This document shows positions 27,813 to 36,423 of a stretch of 64,000 bases of DNA, piece after piece. A program made the position numbers and the translations under genes. The notes beneath the pieces are model-generated. The model did no database searches, had not been told where the DNA came from, and was given only the letters and a program-made list of their open reading frames with translations. Every line of letters begins with the position of its first letter. The first letter of the stretch is position 1. The stretch is from Brooklawnia sp032229645 (lineage in GTDB: Bacteria; Actinomycetota; Actinomycetes; Propionibacteriales; Propionibacteriaceae): the NCBI GenBank assembly GCA_963722295.1, contig CAVRLB010000008.1, positions 1-64,000 of the forward strand. The letters run 5' to 3'.

Positions 27813-29183
27813 ATGGGTGAGCAGCGTCGTCTCGTCGCGGGTGTCGATTCGTCGACCCAATCGTGCAAGGTCGTGATCGTCGACCCGGCCAGCGGTGCGG
27901 TCGTGCGGCAAGGACGTGCACCGCATCCCGATGGCACCGAGGTCGATCCCCAGGCCTGGTGGCAGGCGTTTTGTGTGGCGGTTGCTCAGGCTGGTGGCCT
28001 GGACGATGTCGCGGCCTTGTCGGTGGGCGGACAACAGCACGGCATGGTGTGTTTGGATGCCGGCGGGCAGGTGATCAGGCCTGCAGTGTTGTGGAACGAC
28101 ACTCGTTCGGCTGCGGCTGCCCGGGAGTTGATCATCGAGGCAGGAGACGGAGACCAGATGTCGGGGGCACGCTGGTGGGCTGATGCGACCGGGTCGGTGC
28201 CTGTCGCATCGTTGACCGTCACCAAGCTGCGGTGGCTCGCCGATCATGAGCCGCAGCATGCTGCGCGGATAGCCGCGGTTTGTCTGCCGCACGACTGGCT
28301 CACCTGGAAGATCGCCGGTTCGCCGTCGCTGGAGGCGCTGGTGACCGATCGTTCTGATGCGTCGGGCACCGGCTACATGGCGCGGTAGCGGCGCCGATTC
28401 TGGCGCAGCGAGGGGCGAGTACCGCGCGGACATTCTCGCCGAGCGCTGCACTCAATCAATCTCGGCCCAGACCATCGTGCTGCCGAAGATTCTCGGCCCG
28501 TTCGAGACTGGCCGGTTACGGTGATCCGGGCCGCGGGTGGGATCAGATCGTGCTCGGCCCCGGCTGTGGCGACAATGCAGGATCGGCGCTGGGGGTCGGG
28601 CTGGAGGCAGGCCAGGCGCTGCTGTCGCTGGGGACATCCGGGGTGGTCGCAGCGGTTTCGCCGTGTTCGTGTTTCGGATCCGTCCGGTCTGGTGACCGGG
28701 TTTTCGGATGCGACCGGACGATGGCTGCCGTTGGCCTGCACGCTGAATGCGTCGCGGATCATCGATGCCATGGCAAAGGTCATCGGCGCAGACTACGAGG
28801 AGTTCTCGCGGCTGGCGTTGTCGGTTCCCGACGCGGGTGGCCTGGTCCTGACCCCCTATTTCGAGGGAGAACGCACCCCGAACCTGCCCGAGGCTTCCGC
28901 ATCCCTCACCGGAATGACACTGGCCAACTCGGATCCCGCGCACGTCGCGCGGGCCTCGGTGGAGGGCCTGCTCACCTTGATGCGTGGCGCTCTCGATGCC
29001 GTCCGTGCCACCGGAGTACCGATCGACCGCGTCCTACTCGTCGGCGGCGGCGCTCAACTGGCCGCAGTACAACAGTTGGCAGCCGACATCCTCGGCGCAC
29101 CAGTCGACATCCCCGAACCCGGCGAATACGTCGCCCTCGGCGCCGCAAAACAAGCAACCCAAGTACTGGGCGCCCTCGGCTGA
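27813..29183 (+). pseudogene. xylB: Xylulokinase gene disrupted by three frameshifts
   Basis: The pieces of a FGGY-family xylulokinase lie in order but in changing frames. Piece one (27813 to about 28380) has the N-terminal VAGVDSSTQSCKV and QHGMVCLD motifs and ends at DASGTGYM. The frame then shifts near 28380 (GEYRADILAERC), again near 28508 (GDPGRGWDQIVLGPGCGDNAG), and again between 28645 and 28675 (DPSGLVTGFSDATG), after which the C-terminal half runs cleanly to 29183. Each shift is +1 and together they restore the first frame. No neighbouring gene shows such errors. No functional kinase can be made without correction. Confidence 0.88.
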
Positions 29184-29227
29184 TTCTGCCTTCCCGAGAG
29201 CGACAAGAGCCACGCTCCCGTAGTGAT

Positions 29228-29285
29228 CAGGGCGCTCTGCCCTGTGAGGTGCACACAACCAGACCGTGCATTGGCGTGCGGTCTG
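29228..29285. other. Two hairpins between xylB and the xylose-binding protein gene
   Basis: CAGGGC/GCCCTG with a 5-nt loop (29228-29244) and CAGACCG/CGGTCTG with a 12-nt loop (29260-29285) lie just upstream of the ribosome site GGAGGA (29295-29300). They could end xylAB transcription or protect the 5' end of the transporter message. Confidence 0.4.
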
Positions 29286-29307
29286 TCCAAGAATGGAGGA
29301 AACAACC

Positions 29308-30429
29308 ATGTACAACATCCTGAAGAAAGTCGGCTTGACGCTGGCTGCGGCATCGATCGTACTGAGCGGTGCCGCTTGCTCGGCCACTCGCGGCGGTGAA
29401 GATGCCAGCAGTGGATCAGCAGGAGGCGACACTCTGATCGGTGTTTCGATGCCGACGAAGTCGCTGGAGCGCTGGAATCGCGACGGCCAACACCTGGAAG
29501 AGCTTCTCAAATCTGACGGCTTTGGCGTCTCGCTGCAGTATGCCGACAATAAGGTCGAACAGCAGATCTCCCAGATCGAGAACATCATCAATGACGGCCC
29601 AGAGGTGCTGGTCGTCGCGCCAATCGATGGTTCCGCGCTGGGTCCCGTGCTCGCGCAGGCCAAGCAGGCCGGCATTTCCGTGATCGCATACGACCGCCTG
29701 ATCCTAGACACCGCCGACATCGACTATTACGCGACGTTCGACAACTACCAGGTGGGCCAGCTCCAAGGGAAGTACATCGAGCAGACGCTCGGACTGGCCG
29801 ACGGCAAAGGCCCATTCAATTTCGAGCCATTCTCCGGATCGCCCGATGACAATAATGCCCGCTTCTTCTTCGAAGGCGCCTGGGACGTACTGCAACCATA
29901 CGTCCAAAGCGGCCAGCTGGTAGTGCCCTCGGGCAAGGCTCCGGCGAGCGTCGACAACTGGCAGTCGATCGGTATTCAGGCCTGGGCAGCCACAGCAGCT
30001 CAGTCGGAGATGGAAACGCGCTTGAACTCGTTCTACCAGGACAAGAGTGTTGACGCCGTCCTTGCTCCCAATGACGCGCTGGCGCTCGGTATCGCCCAGG
30101 CACTGGAGTCGGCGGGTTACACCTCGGATAACTGGCCGGTGCTGACCGGACAGGACGCCGATCAGGCGAATGTCGAGAACATCCTTGGTGGAAAGCAATC
30201 GATGACTGTGTGGAAGGACACTCGGAAACTCAGCGACCAGGTGGCGCGCATGGTTTCTCAGATAGTCAATGGCGAGACGGTCGAGGTTAACGACACAACC
30301 AGCTACGACAATGGCAAGGTCGTCGTCCCTTCGTATCTGCTGACTCCGATTGTCATCACCAAGGACAACGTGCAGTCCGAACTCGTTGACTCCGGCTTCT
30401 ACTCGCCTTCCGATTTGGGTCTCAGCTAG
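29308..30429 (+). CDS. xylF: Xylose/multiple-sugar ABC transporter binding lipoprotein
   Basis: XylF/ChvE-type sugar-binding lipoprotein, 373 residues. Signal peptide and lipobox end in SGAAC (Cys near 24). The mature protein shows GVSMPTKSLERWNRDGQ, the typical first strand and ligand-contact segment of XylF/ChvE, plus VVAPIDGSALGPVL and YDRLI. Start at the ATG at 29308 with GGAGGA eight bases away. It is followed by ATPase and permease genes in the usual order. The position next to xylA argues for D-xylose as ligand, but ChvE-like proteins also bind glucose, galactose and arabinose. Confidence 0.87.
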   Translation: MYNILKKVGLTLAAASIVLSGAACSATRGGEDASSGSAGGDTLIGVSMPTKSLERWNRDGQHLEELLKSDGFGVSLQYADNKVEQQISQIENIINDGPEVLVVAPIDGSALGPVLAQAKQAGISVIAYDRLILDTADIDYYATFDNYQVGQLQGKYIEQTLGLADGKGPFNFEPFSGSPDDNNARFFFEGAWDVLQPYVQSGQLVVPSGKAPASVDNWQSIGIQAWAATAAQSEMETRLNSFYQDKSVDAVLAPNDALALGIAQALESAGYTSDNWPVLTGQDADQANVENILGGKQSMTVWKDTRKLSDQVARMVSQIVNGETVEVNDTTSYDNGKVVVPSYLLTPIVITKDNVQSELVDSGFYSPSDLGLS

Positions 30430-30454
30430 TTCGCGGCAGACAAGAGATGGATGA

Positions 30455-32008
30455 ATGATGCAGACCAATGAAGTGATTCTGCGAATGTCGAATATCGTCA
30501 AGGAGTTTTCCGGCGTGCGAGCGTTGGATGATGTGACGATGGAAGTGCGCCGAGGTGAGGTGCATGCGATCTGCGGCGAGAATGGCGCAGGTAAATCAAC
30601 CCTGATGAATGTCCTGTCCGGGGTCTACCCGCACGGCAGCTACGACGGCCAGATTGAGCTCGATGGGGCTGCGTGTCAATTCCGATCAATTCGTGATTCG
30701 GAGCACGCGGGCGTTGTCATCATCCATCAGGAGTTGGCGCTATCTCCGTTCCTCTCCGTTGCTGAGAACATTTTTCTTGGCAACGAGAGGGGAAATGCGG
30801 GGCTGGTCGATTGGCATGCAACCAAGGTCCAGGCACGAGCACTGCTGAACAAAGTTGGCCTTGAGGTCGACCCCAACACCAGGGTCGTCGATCTGGGTGT
30901 CGGACAGCAGCAGCTTGTCGAGATCGCCAAGGCTTTGTCCAAGGAGGTAAGGCTCCTCATTCTGGACGAACCCACCGCTGCTTTGAATGACGATGATTCA
31001 GAGCATCTCCTGGGATTGATGCGCCAATTGCGCGTCGAGGGCGTAACCATGATCGTCATTTCCCACAAGCTGGGCGAGATCCGGGAGATCGCGGATTCGA
31101 CAACCATCATCCGGGACGGTCGTACGGTCGGATTCTTCGACATGCATCGGCCCGGTGGCGTGACGGAAGACGAGATCATCTCGCTGATGGTTGGCCGGGA
31201 GCTATCGAGTCGCTTCCCGGTGCACACTTCGAAGATCGGCGATCCGATCCTTGAGATCAGGGACTGGAGCGCGTACCACCCGATCGATACGTCACGCAAA
31301 GTGGTGGACGGAGCCAACTTGACGCTGCGCCGCGGCGAGATCGTGGGGTTGGCCGGGCTGATGGGCGCGGGACGCACCGAGCTTGCGATGAGCGTGTTCG
31401 GGCACGAGTACGGAGTGGATATCAGTGGCGAGGTTCTCAAGGACGGCGCCGTCGCGGACACCTCCACAGTCCCGAAGGCGATTGATATGGGATTGGCGTA
31501 TGTGCCAGAGGATCGGAAGAGCGCAGGGCTGAACCTGATCCAGGACATCAGGAAGAACATTTCTATCGCCGCGCTGGACAAGCTGATCGCCCATTGCGTG
31601 ATCCAATCTCGCAGAGAAGCCGGTGTTGTCGAAGAATTCGTTCGGAAGCTGCGTATCAAGGCCTCCGGAATAGATGCGATCGCTTCTTCGCTGTCGGGCG
31701 GCAATCAGCAGAAGGTGGTTCTCTCCAAGTGGATCTACACGGATCCGGAGATCCTCATCCTCGACGAACCGACGCGAGGTATCGACGTCGGCGCAAAGTA
31801 CGAGATCTATCAGATTATTCAACAACTCGCCGACGAGGGAAAAGCAATCTTGATGATCTCGTCGGAACTGCCGGAGATCCTCGGTATTTGCGACCGAATC
31901 TACACGATGAGTCAAGGGCGCATCACCGGTGAAGTGCCTGGATCTGAGGCTACTCAGGAATCGCTAATGAAGCTCATGACCAAAGAACGTACGAAGGAAA
32001 TGCGATGA
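30455..32008 (+). CDS. xylG: Xylose-type sugar ABC transporter ATPase (two NBDs)
   Basis: Fused double ATPase of the XylG/MmsA type, 517 residues. The first domain has Walker A GENGAGKST (about 41-49), signature LGVGQQQLVEIAKAL and Walker B LLILDEPTAALN. The second has the degenerate Walker A usual for this class (GLMGAGRTEL, about 302-311) and signature LSGGNQQKVVLSKW. Two ATGs lie in tandem at 30455 and 30458. Its stop overlaps the permease start by four bases. It energises uptake of the sugar bound by the upstream lipoprotein. Confidence 0.92.
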   Translation: MMQTNEVILRMSNIVKEFSGVRALDDVTMEVRRGEVHAICGENGAGKSTLMNVLSGVYPHGSYDGQIELDGAACQFRSIRDSEHAGVVIIHQELALSPFLSVAENIFLGNERGNAGLVDWHATKVQARALLNKVGLEVDPNTRVVDLGVGQQQLVEIAKALSKEVRLLILDEPTAALNDDDSEHLLGLMRQLRVEGVTMIVISHKLGEIREIADSTTIIRDGRTVGFFDMHRPGGVTEDEIISLMVGRELSSRFPVHTSKIGDPILEIRDWSAYHPIDTSRKVVDGANLTLRRGEIVGLAGLMGAGRTELAMSVFGHEYGVDISGEVLKDGAVADTSTVPKAIDMGLAYVPEDRKSAGLNLIQDIRKNISIAALDKLIAHCVIQSRREAGVVEEFVRKLRIKASGIDAIASSLSGGNQQKVVLSKWIYTDPEILILDEPTRGIDVGAKYEIYQIIQQLADEGKAILMISSELPEILGICDRIYTMSQGRITGEVPGSEATQESLMKLMTKERTKEMR

Positions 32009-33174
32009 GCAAAAACTCGAAGCGGCTGCAAGGCGGCCTGAGGCAATATGGGATTCTTGGTGCCTTACTCATCATCGTGGTCCTGTTCTACTTCCTCACC
32101 GGCGGAAAACTGCTGGCGCCGAACAACGTCGCCAGCCTGATTCAGCAAAACGCCTACGTGATGGTGCTCACCATCGGCATGACGATGGTCATCATCGCCC
32201 GGCACATCGACTTGTCAGTGGGCTCAGTCGTGGCGTTCGTCGGCGGCGTGGTCGGATTGCTGATGTACAGCGCGCAGTTGCCGTGGCCGCTGGCCTGCCT
32301 GGCGGGCCTACTACTGGGCGCCTTGATCGGCTGCTGGCAGGGGTTCTGGGTGGCCTATGTCGGGGTGCCTGCCTTTATCGTCACACTGGGTGGCATGCTG
32401 CTTTTTCGCGGGCTTGCTATCGTGCTCGTGGAGCGCACCGTGTCGGGGCTTCCCGCCGGATTCGTCGCGATTACCAATGGATCCCTTCCGAACTTCCTCG
32501 GGTACGTCGGCTATATGGATGTCGTGAGCCTGGTCGTCGGTGCGCTTGCGATCGTGGGCGTGGTCTGGTCGGCATTGCGATCCCGGCACGCCGACATCCG
32601 CGAGGGGGCAGCCGTTGAACCGTGGACCTCATTCGTCGTAAAGAACGCGATCATTGGTGTGGCCATTGCCTTCTTGTCCTATCTGCTGGCGATGTCCTCA
32701 GGCGGAATGCCGATTATTCTGATCATCATAGGGGTGCTCGTGGTCGTCTATTCCTTCGTCATGGATAAAACCAAATTCGGCCGGCACATCTACGCGGTCG
32801 GAGGAAACCTTCGTGCTGCCCAACTTTCGGGCATCAATACTCGCAGGGTTGACTTCCTGGTGTTCGTCAACATGGGGGTCCTGGCGGCGCTGGCGGGGAT
32901 TGTAACAACCTCACGAGCGGGTGCAGCGGTAGCCACAGCCGGCAACGCCTACGAACTCGATGCGATTGCTGCGGCATTCATCGGCGGCACCGCGGTCTCC
33001 GGCGGCGTCGGCCGGATCGGCGGCGCCATCATCGGCGCCCTCATCATGGGTGTGTTGAATATGGGCCTGTCGATTCTGTCGGTGGACTCGGCTTGGCAGC
33101 AGGCGATCAAGGGTTTGGTGGTTGTCTTGGCGGTCGCCGTTGACCTCATCACGTCGAAGCGAAACGCTCGCTGA
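32005..33174 (+). CDS. xylH: Xylose-type sugar ABC transporter permease
   Basis: Membrane subunit of the CUT2 sugar importer, 389 residues with about ten hydrophobic segments. The CUT2 permease signatures TIGMTMVIIARHIDLSVGSV (about 52-71) and the late GGTAVSGGVGRIGGAIIGALIMGVL region (about 330-354) are clear. It is the last gene of the xyl transport unit and is followed by a long perfect hairpin. Confidence 0.92.
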   Translation: MSKNSKRLQGGLRQYGILGALLIIVVLFYFLTGGKLLAPNNVASLIQQNAYVMVLTIGMTMVIIARHIDLSVGSVVAFVGGVVGLLMYSAQLPWPLACLAGLLLGALIGCWQGFWVAYVGVPAFIVTLGGMLLFRGLAIVLVERTVSGLPAGFVAITNGSLPNFLGYVGYMDVVSLVVGALAIVGVVWSALRSRHADIREGAAVEPWTSFVVKNAIIGVAIAFLSYLLAMSSGGMPIILIIIGVLVVVYSFVMDKTKFGRHIYAVGGNLRAAQLSGINTRRVDFLVFVNMGVLAALAGIVTTSRAGAAVATAGNAYELDAIAAAFIGGTAVSGGVGRIGGAIIGALIMGVLNMGLSILSVDSAWQQAIKGLVVVLAVAVDLITSKRNAR

Positions 33175-33199
33175 CGAGCACCTCTAGCGTCTACGGTCG

Positions 33200-33237
33200 G
33201 GCCTGGGAGCGGTTGCGGCAGCAACCGCTCCCAGGCC
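33200..33237. terminator. Strong hairpin after xylH
   Basis: A perfect 17-bp stem (33200-33216 with 33221-33237) closed by a GGCA loop lies between xylH and pyrE. There is no T-tract, but the stem is strong enough to be an intrinsic-like terminator or a mRNA end protector for the xyl operon. Confidence 0.7.
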
Positions 33238-33251
33238 GATAGGCTGTGATC

Positions 33252-33791
33252 ATGAGCGACCGTGAGAGACTACGCGAACTGATCAACGAACTGGCCGTCG
33301 TCCGGGGCCGGGTGACGTTGGCCTCGGGGCGTGAGGCCGACTACTACGTCGACGTTCGCAGGGTGACTCTCGACGGCGAGGCGGCCCCGCTGGTCGGCCG
33401 GATCATGCGCGAACTGGTCGCCGATTGGGAGTTCGAAGCCGCCGGCGGCCTGACGATGGGCGCAGATCCGGTAGCCATCGCCATGTTGCACGCGGCCGCC
33501 GGAGCGGGCGAGCGTTTGGACGCCTTCGTCGTCCGCAAGGACGCCAAGACGCACGGCCTGCAGAAGCGCATCGAGGGACCCGATGTCGCGGGCCGTAAGG
33601 TGCTGGTCGTCGAGGACACCTCGACCACCGGCGGATCGGCATTGCAGGCCGTTGCCGCGTTACGCGAGGCGGGCGCCGAGGTCGTCGGCGTCGCGGTGAT
33701 CGTGGATCGTTCCACCGGCGCGGCACAGGCGATCAACGCCGCCGGGCTCGAATACCGCTACGCCTTCGGGATCAAGGACCTCCAGCTCTGA
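33252..33791 (+). CDS. pyrE: Orotate phosphoribosyltransferase
   Basis: Adds phosphoribose from PRPP to orotate to make OMP in pyrimidine synthesis. The 179-residue product has the PRPP loop VLVVEDTSTTGGSALQAV (about 118-135), the dimer-loop KDAKTHGLQKRIEG, and the N-terminal TLASGREADYYVDVRRVTL. Start is either the ATG at 33252 or a GTG two codons earlier. It is followed within 20 bases by an RNA methyltransferase gene, a pairing common in actinobacteria. Confidence 0.93.
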   Translation: MSDRERLRELINELAVVRGRVTLASGREADYYVDVRRVTLDGEAAPLVGRIMRELVADWEFEAAGGLTMGADPVAIAMLHAAAGAGERLDAFVVRKDAKTHGLQKRIEGPDVAGRKVLVVEDTSTTGGSALQAVAALREAGAEVVGVAVIVDRSTGAAQAINAAGLEYRYAFGIKDLQL

Positions 33792-33809
33792 ACCGAGGCC
33801 TTCATTCCC

Positions 33810-34472
33810 ATGACCAACGAAGCACCGCCGGACCCCACCAACACCGATGTCGGCGTCGGGCCGCATCCCGGGCCTTGGCCCGATGACCCGCGGCTCGACC
33901 CCGAACTGCTCGAAGCCGGCGACCGTCGCAATGTCGTTGATCGCTATCGCTACTGGCGGATGGACGCGATCGTTGCCGACCTCGACGCACGCCGCGCGGC
34001 GATCCGTCCGGCCCGGCTACAGGTCGCCATCCAGAACTGGCAGCACGATTTCAACATCGGCTCGATCGTCCGCACCGCCAACGCCTTCAACGTCGAGCTC
34101 GTTCACGTCGTCGGCAACCGGCGCTGGAACCGCCGAGGCGCGATGGTCACCGACCGCTATCTGCACGTCGTCCACGAGCCCGACGAGCAGTCACTGGCCG
34201 ACTACTGCGAGCGGGAGCAGCTGGCGATGATCGGGGTCGACAATCTGCCCGGCTCGGTGCCGCTGGAGTCCATCGGGCTTCCGCAGGCCTGCTGCCTGGT
34301 CTTCGGATCGGAGGGTCCCGGACTGACCGATGAGATGGTTTCACGTTGTCAGAAGCTTGTGGCCATCAGCCAGTACGGCTCGACTCGCTCCCTCAATGCG
34401 GGTGCTGCCGCCGCGATCGCGATGTATCAATGGTCGCTGAGTCACGCAGCTGCTGCCAGACTGGAACAGTGA
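33810..34472 (+). CDS. SpoU/TrmH-family RNA 2'-O-methyltransferase
   Basis: SPOUT-class methyltransferase, 220 residues, expected to methylate a ribose in tRNA or rRNA. The three motifs are present: NWQHDFNIGSIVRTANAF (motif 1, about 81-98), LVFGSEGPGLTDEM (motif 2, about 167-180) and ISQYGSTRSLNAGAAAAIAMYQW (motif 3, near the C-terminus). The N-terminus has a proline-rich extension of about 40 residues. Its stop overlaps the next start (GTGA). The target nucleotide cannot be told from sequence. Confidence 0.88.
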   Translation: MTNEAPPDPTNTDVGVGPHPGPWPDDPRLDPELLEAGDRRNVVDRYRYWRMDAIVADLDARRAAIRPARLQVAIQNWQHDFNIGSIVRTANAFNVELVHVVGNRRWNRRGAMVTDRYLHVVHEPDEQSLADYCEREQLAMIGVDNLPGSVPLESIGLPQACCLVFGSEGPGLTDEMVSRCQKLVAISQYGSTRSLNAGAAAAIAMYQWSLSHAAAARLEQ

Positions 34473-35626
34473 GTGAGTTCGCTGAACGTATCGATGCCCT
34501 GACCGTCGACGAGCTGGTGGCGGCCGGCAGCCTCAAATGGACGACCTACCCCCACGCCATCGGAGCCTGGATCGCCGAGATGGACTTCGGCATCGTCCCC
34601 GAGATCACCGAGCAACTCGGCGAGCTCGTCGTCCGCCAGCAGACCGGGTATGCGCCGATGGCATTGCGCACCGACCTCAAACAGGCCACCGCCGAGTTCG
34701 TCGCGGGCCGGTACGGCTGGCAACTCGACTGGCAGCGCGTGCACTGGCTGCCGGACGTATTGACCGGGTTGGCGATCGTGATGACTCACTGGTTGCCGGC
34801 CGGCTCACGCATCATCGTGCCGACGCCCTGCTACATGCCGTTCGTCGACATGCCGGCTGCCTTCGGGCATCAGCGCGTTGAGGTTCCCATGGTGCGCGGC
34901 GAGAGCGATTGGACGATGGACCTTGATGCCCTCGACCGCGAGTTCGCCGCAGGGGCGAAGCTGCTGGTGCTGTGCAATCCGCACAATCCGATCGGCAAGG
35001 TCTTCGACCGCGGCGAACTCGAAGCGATCTGCGAGATCGTCGATCGGCACGGCGGTCTGGTCTTCAGCGATGAGATTCACGCTCCGCTGAGCTACCCGGG
35101 CGTCCGGCACATTCCGTACGCCAGCATCAACGATGCGGCTGCGGCTCACACCGTCACCGCGATGTCCGCGTCCAAGTCGTTCAACCTGGCCGGGCTGAAA
35201 TGCGCGCAGCTCATTCTCACGAATGCGGCCCACCAGCGGTTCTTTAGCAGCCAAGGTCACGGCTTGCCCTACGAATCGTCGCCGCTGGGCATGGTGGCGA
35301 ATATCACGGCCTTCCGCCGCGGCACCCCCTGGCTCGCCGAGACCCTCGACTATCTGGACGACAACCGCAGGCTGCTCACCGGGATGCTCGCCGAGCTGAT
35401 GCCCGCTGTGGGGTACATCGAGCCGGAGGCGTCTTTCCTGGCCTGGCTGGACTGCCGCGGGCTGGGGCTGGCCAACCCTCGCCGGCACTTCCTCGACGCC
35501 GGTGTGGCGCTGACCGATGGGGCCGAGTGCGGCGATATCGGACGCCAGCACGTCCGCTTCAACTTCGCGTTGCCGCGGCCGATCCTGCAGCAGGCGATCG
35601 AGAAGATGGCAGCCTCATTGGCCTGA
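34469..35626 (+). CDS. MalY/PatB-type PLP aminotransferase or C-S lyase
   Basis: Fold-type I PLP enzyme of the MalY/PatB group, which cleave cystathionine or cysteine conjugates. The 385 residues include LCNPHNPIGKVF (about 170-181), the cofactor aspartate in VFSDEIHAPL, and the Schiff-base lysine in SASKSFNLAGLKCA (Lys near 234). The open frame runs upstream inside the methyltransferase gene, but the GTG at 34469, overlapping that stop by four bases, gives the proper family N-terminus (SEFAERIDAL). It may supply homocysteine or act as an aminotransferase. Confidence 0.85.
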   Translation: MSEFAERIDALTVDELVAAGSLKWTTYPHAIGAWIAEMDFGIVPEITEQLGELVVRQQTGYAPMALRTDLKQATAEFVAGRYGWQLDWQRVHWLPDVLTGLAIVMTHWLPAGSRIIVPTPCYMPFVDMPAAFGHQRVEVPMVRGESDWTMDLDALDREFAAGAKLLVLCNPHNPIGKVFDRGELEAICEIVDRHGGLVFSDEIHAPLSYPGVRHIPYASINDAAAAHTVTAMSASKSFNLAGLKCAQLILTNAAHQRFFSSQGHGLPYESSPLGMVANITAFRRGTPWLAETLDYLDDNRRLLTGMLAELMPAVGYIEPEASFLAWLDCRGLGLANPRRHFLDAGVALTDGAECGDIGRQHVRFNFALPRPILQQAIEKMAASLA

Positions 35627-35654
35627 ACCGCGACCGGGAACACCGCAGGCCGCG

Positions 35655-36290
35655 CTACCCGTGGCCCGGCGCGCTGCGCAGATAGACCTGGGCGTTGTTG
35701 CCGCCGAAACAGTAACCCAGATCGGGCCCGGCCAGCTGGCAGGTCATCGAGTAGGTCTGACCGGTGGTCGGGCTGTCCACCAGATAGGTGCCGGGCCCGA
35801 AGGTCGACCAGACATTAGACATGACTTCGGCAAACCCGCAGCTGGTCACCTGATTGACAGCCGTCTGGTCGTTGCACAACGACATGGAGTCGGGCGGCCA
35901 GGGGATGGCGGCGGTCGTGGAGGGAGTGGCCGTGGTCGGCTTCGGAGTCGTGCCGGTCGCCGAAGGACCGGTTGTCCCGGTTTCTGGCGGCATGGTCACC
36001 GTCACGGTGACGGTGGGATCCGATGACGGCTGACTGTTCCCTGTGGCCGAACTGGTTGCAGTAGTCGATGGGGTTGCGGTGATGTCCCTGCCGAACGGGC
36101 GGAAGAAGGCGATCATCCCGATGACGACGAACAGCAGCGCGCCGGCCATCGTCGCGATGATGGCGTTGCGGACGAAATCTGGGTCGCGTCCCCGCCCGTC
36201 ACCGCCCAGCCGGGGCGCACCGCCGGCGACCGGATAGCCGGGCTGCGGCGGCGGACCGGGAGCGAAGCCGGGGCCAGGAGAAAACGTCAT
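35655..36290 (-). CDS. Single-pass membrane protein with Thr/Pro-rich stalk
   Basis: I do not recognise a named family. The 211-residue product has a short proline/glycine-rich cytoplasmic start, one membrane helix (about 44-64), a long Thr/Ser/Pro-rich stalk (about 70-130) and a C-terminal globular part with four cysteines that could form disulfides outside the cell (SLCNDQTAV, TSCGFAEV, YSMTCQLAG, GYCFGGN). This is a common plan for actinobacterial surface proteins. The ATG at 36290 is the first in-frame start that gives a sensible N-terminus. It is convergent with the C-S lyase gene. Confidence 0.65.
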   Translation of the reverse strand: MTFSPGPGFAPGPPPQPGYPVAGGAPRLGGDGRGRDPDFVRNAIIATMAGALLFVVIGMIAFFRPFGRDITATPSTTATSSATGNSQPSSDPTVTVTVTMPPETGTTGPSATGTTPKPTTATPSTTAAIPWPPDSMSLCNDQTAVNQVTSCGFAEVMSNVWSTFGPGTYLVDSPTTGQTYSMTCQLAGPDLGYCFGGNNAQVYLRSAPGHG

Positions 36291-36423
36291 ACTCCGAAAC
36301 CTTATCGCCGGTCGTGCCTGGGAGACTTTCGGGCAGCGCCGGTGGGCACGAATCCGGACGCCGCCGAGGGTAAGGACCTTCGCCGAACGGCCGAACCTGG
36401 TTGAATAGTCGGCGGAGGCAGAA

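Noticed and set aside
28521..29183. The C-terminal half of xylB as an independent kinase-like gene
   Set aside because: It lacks the N-terminal sugar-binding domain, and its first 50 codons read as noise before the true motifs begin at about 28670. It is a pseudogene segment.
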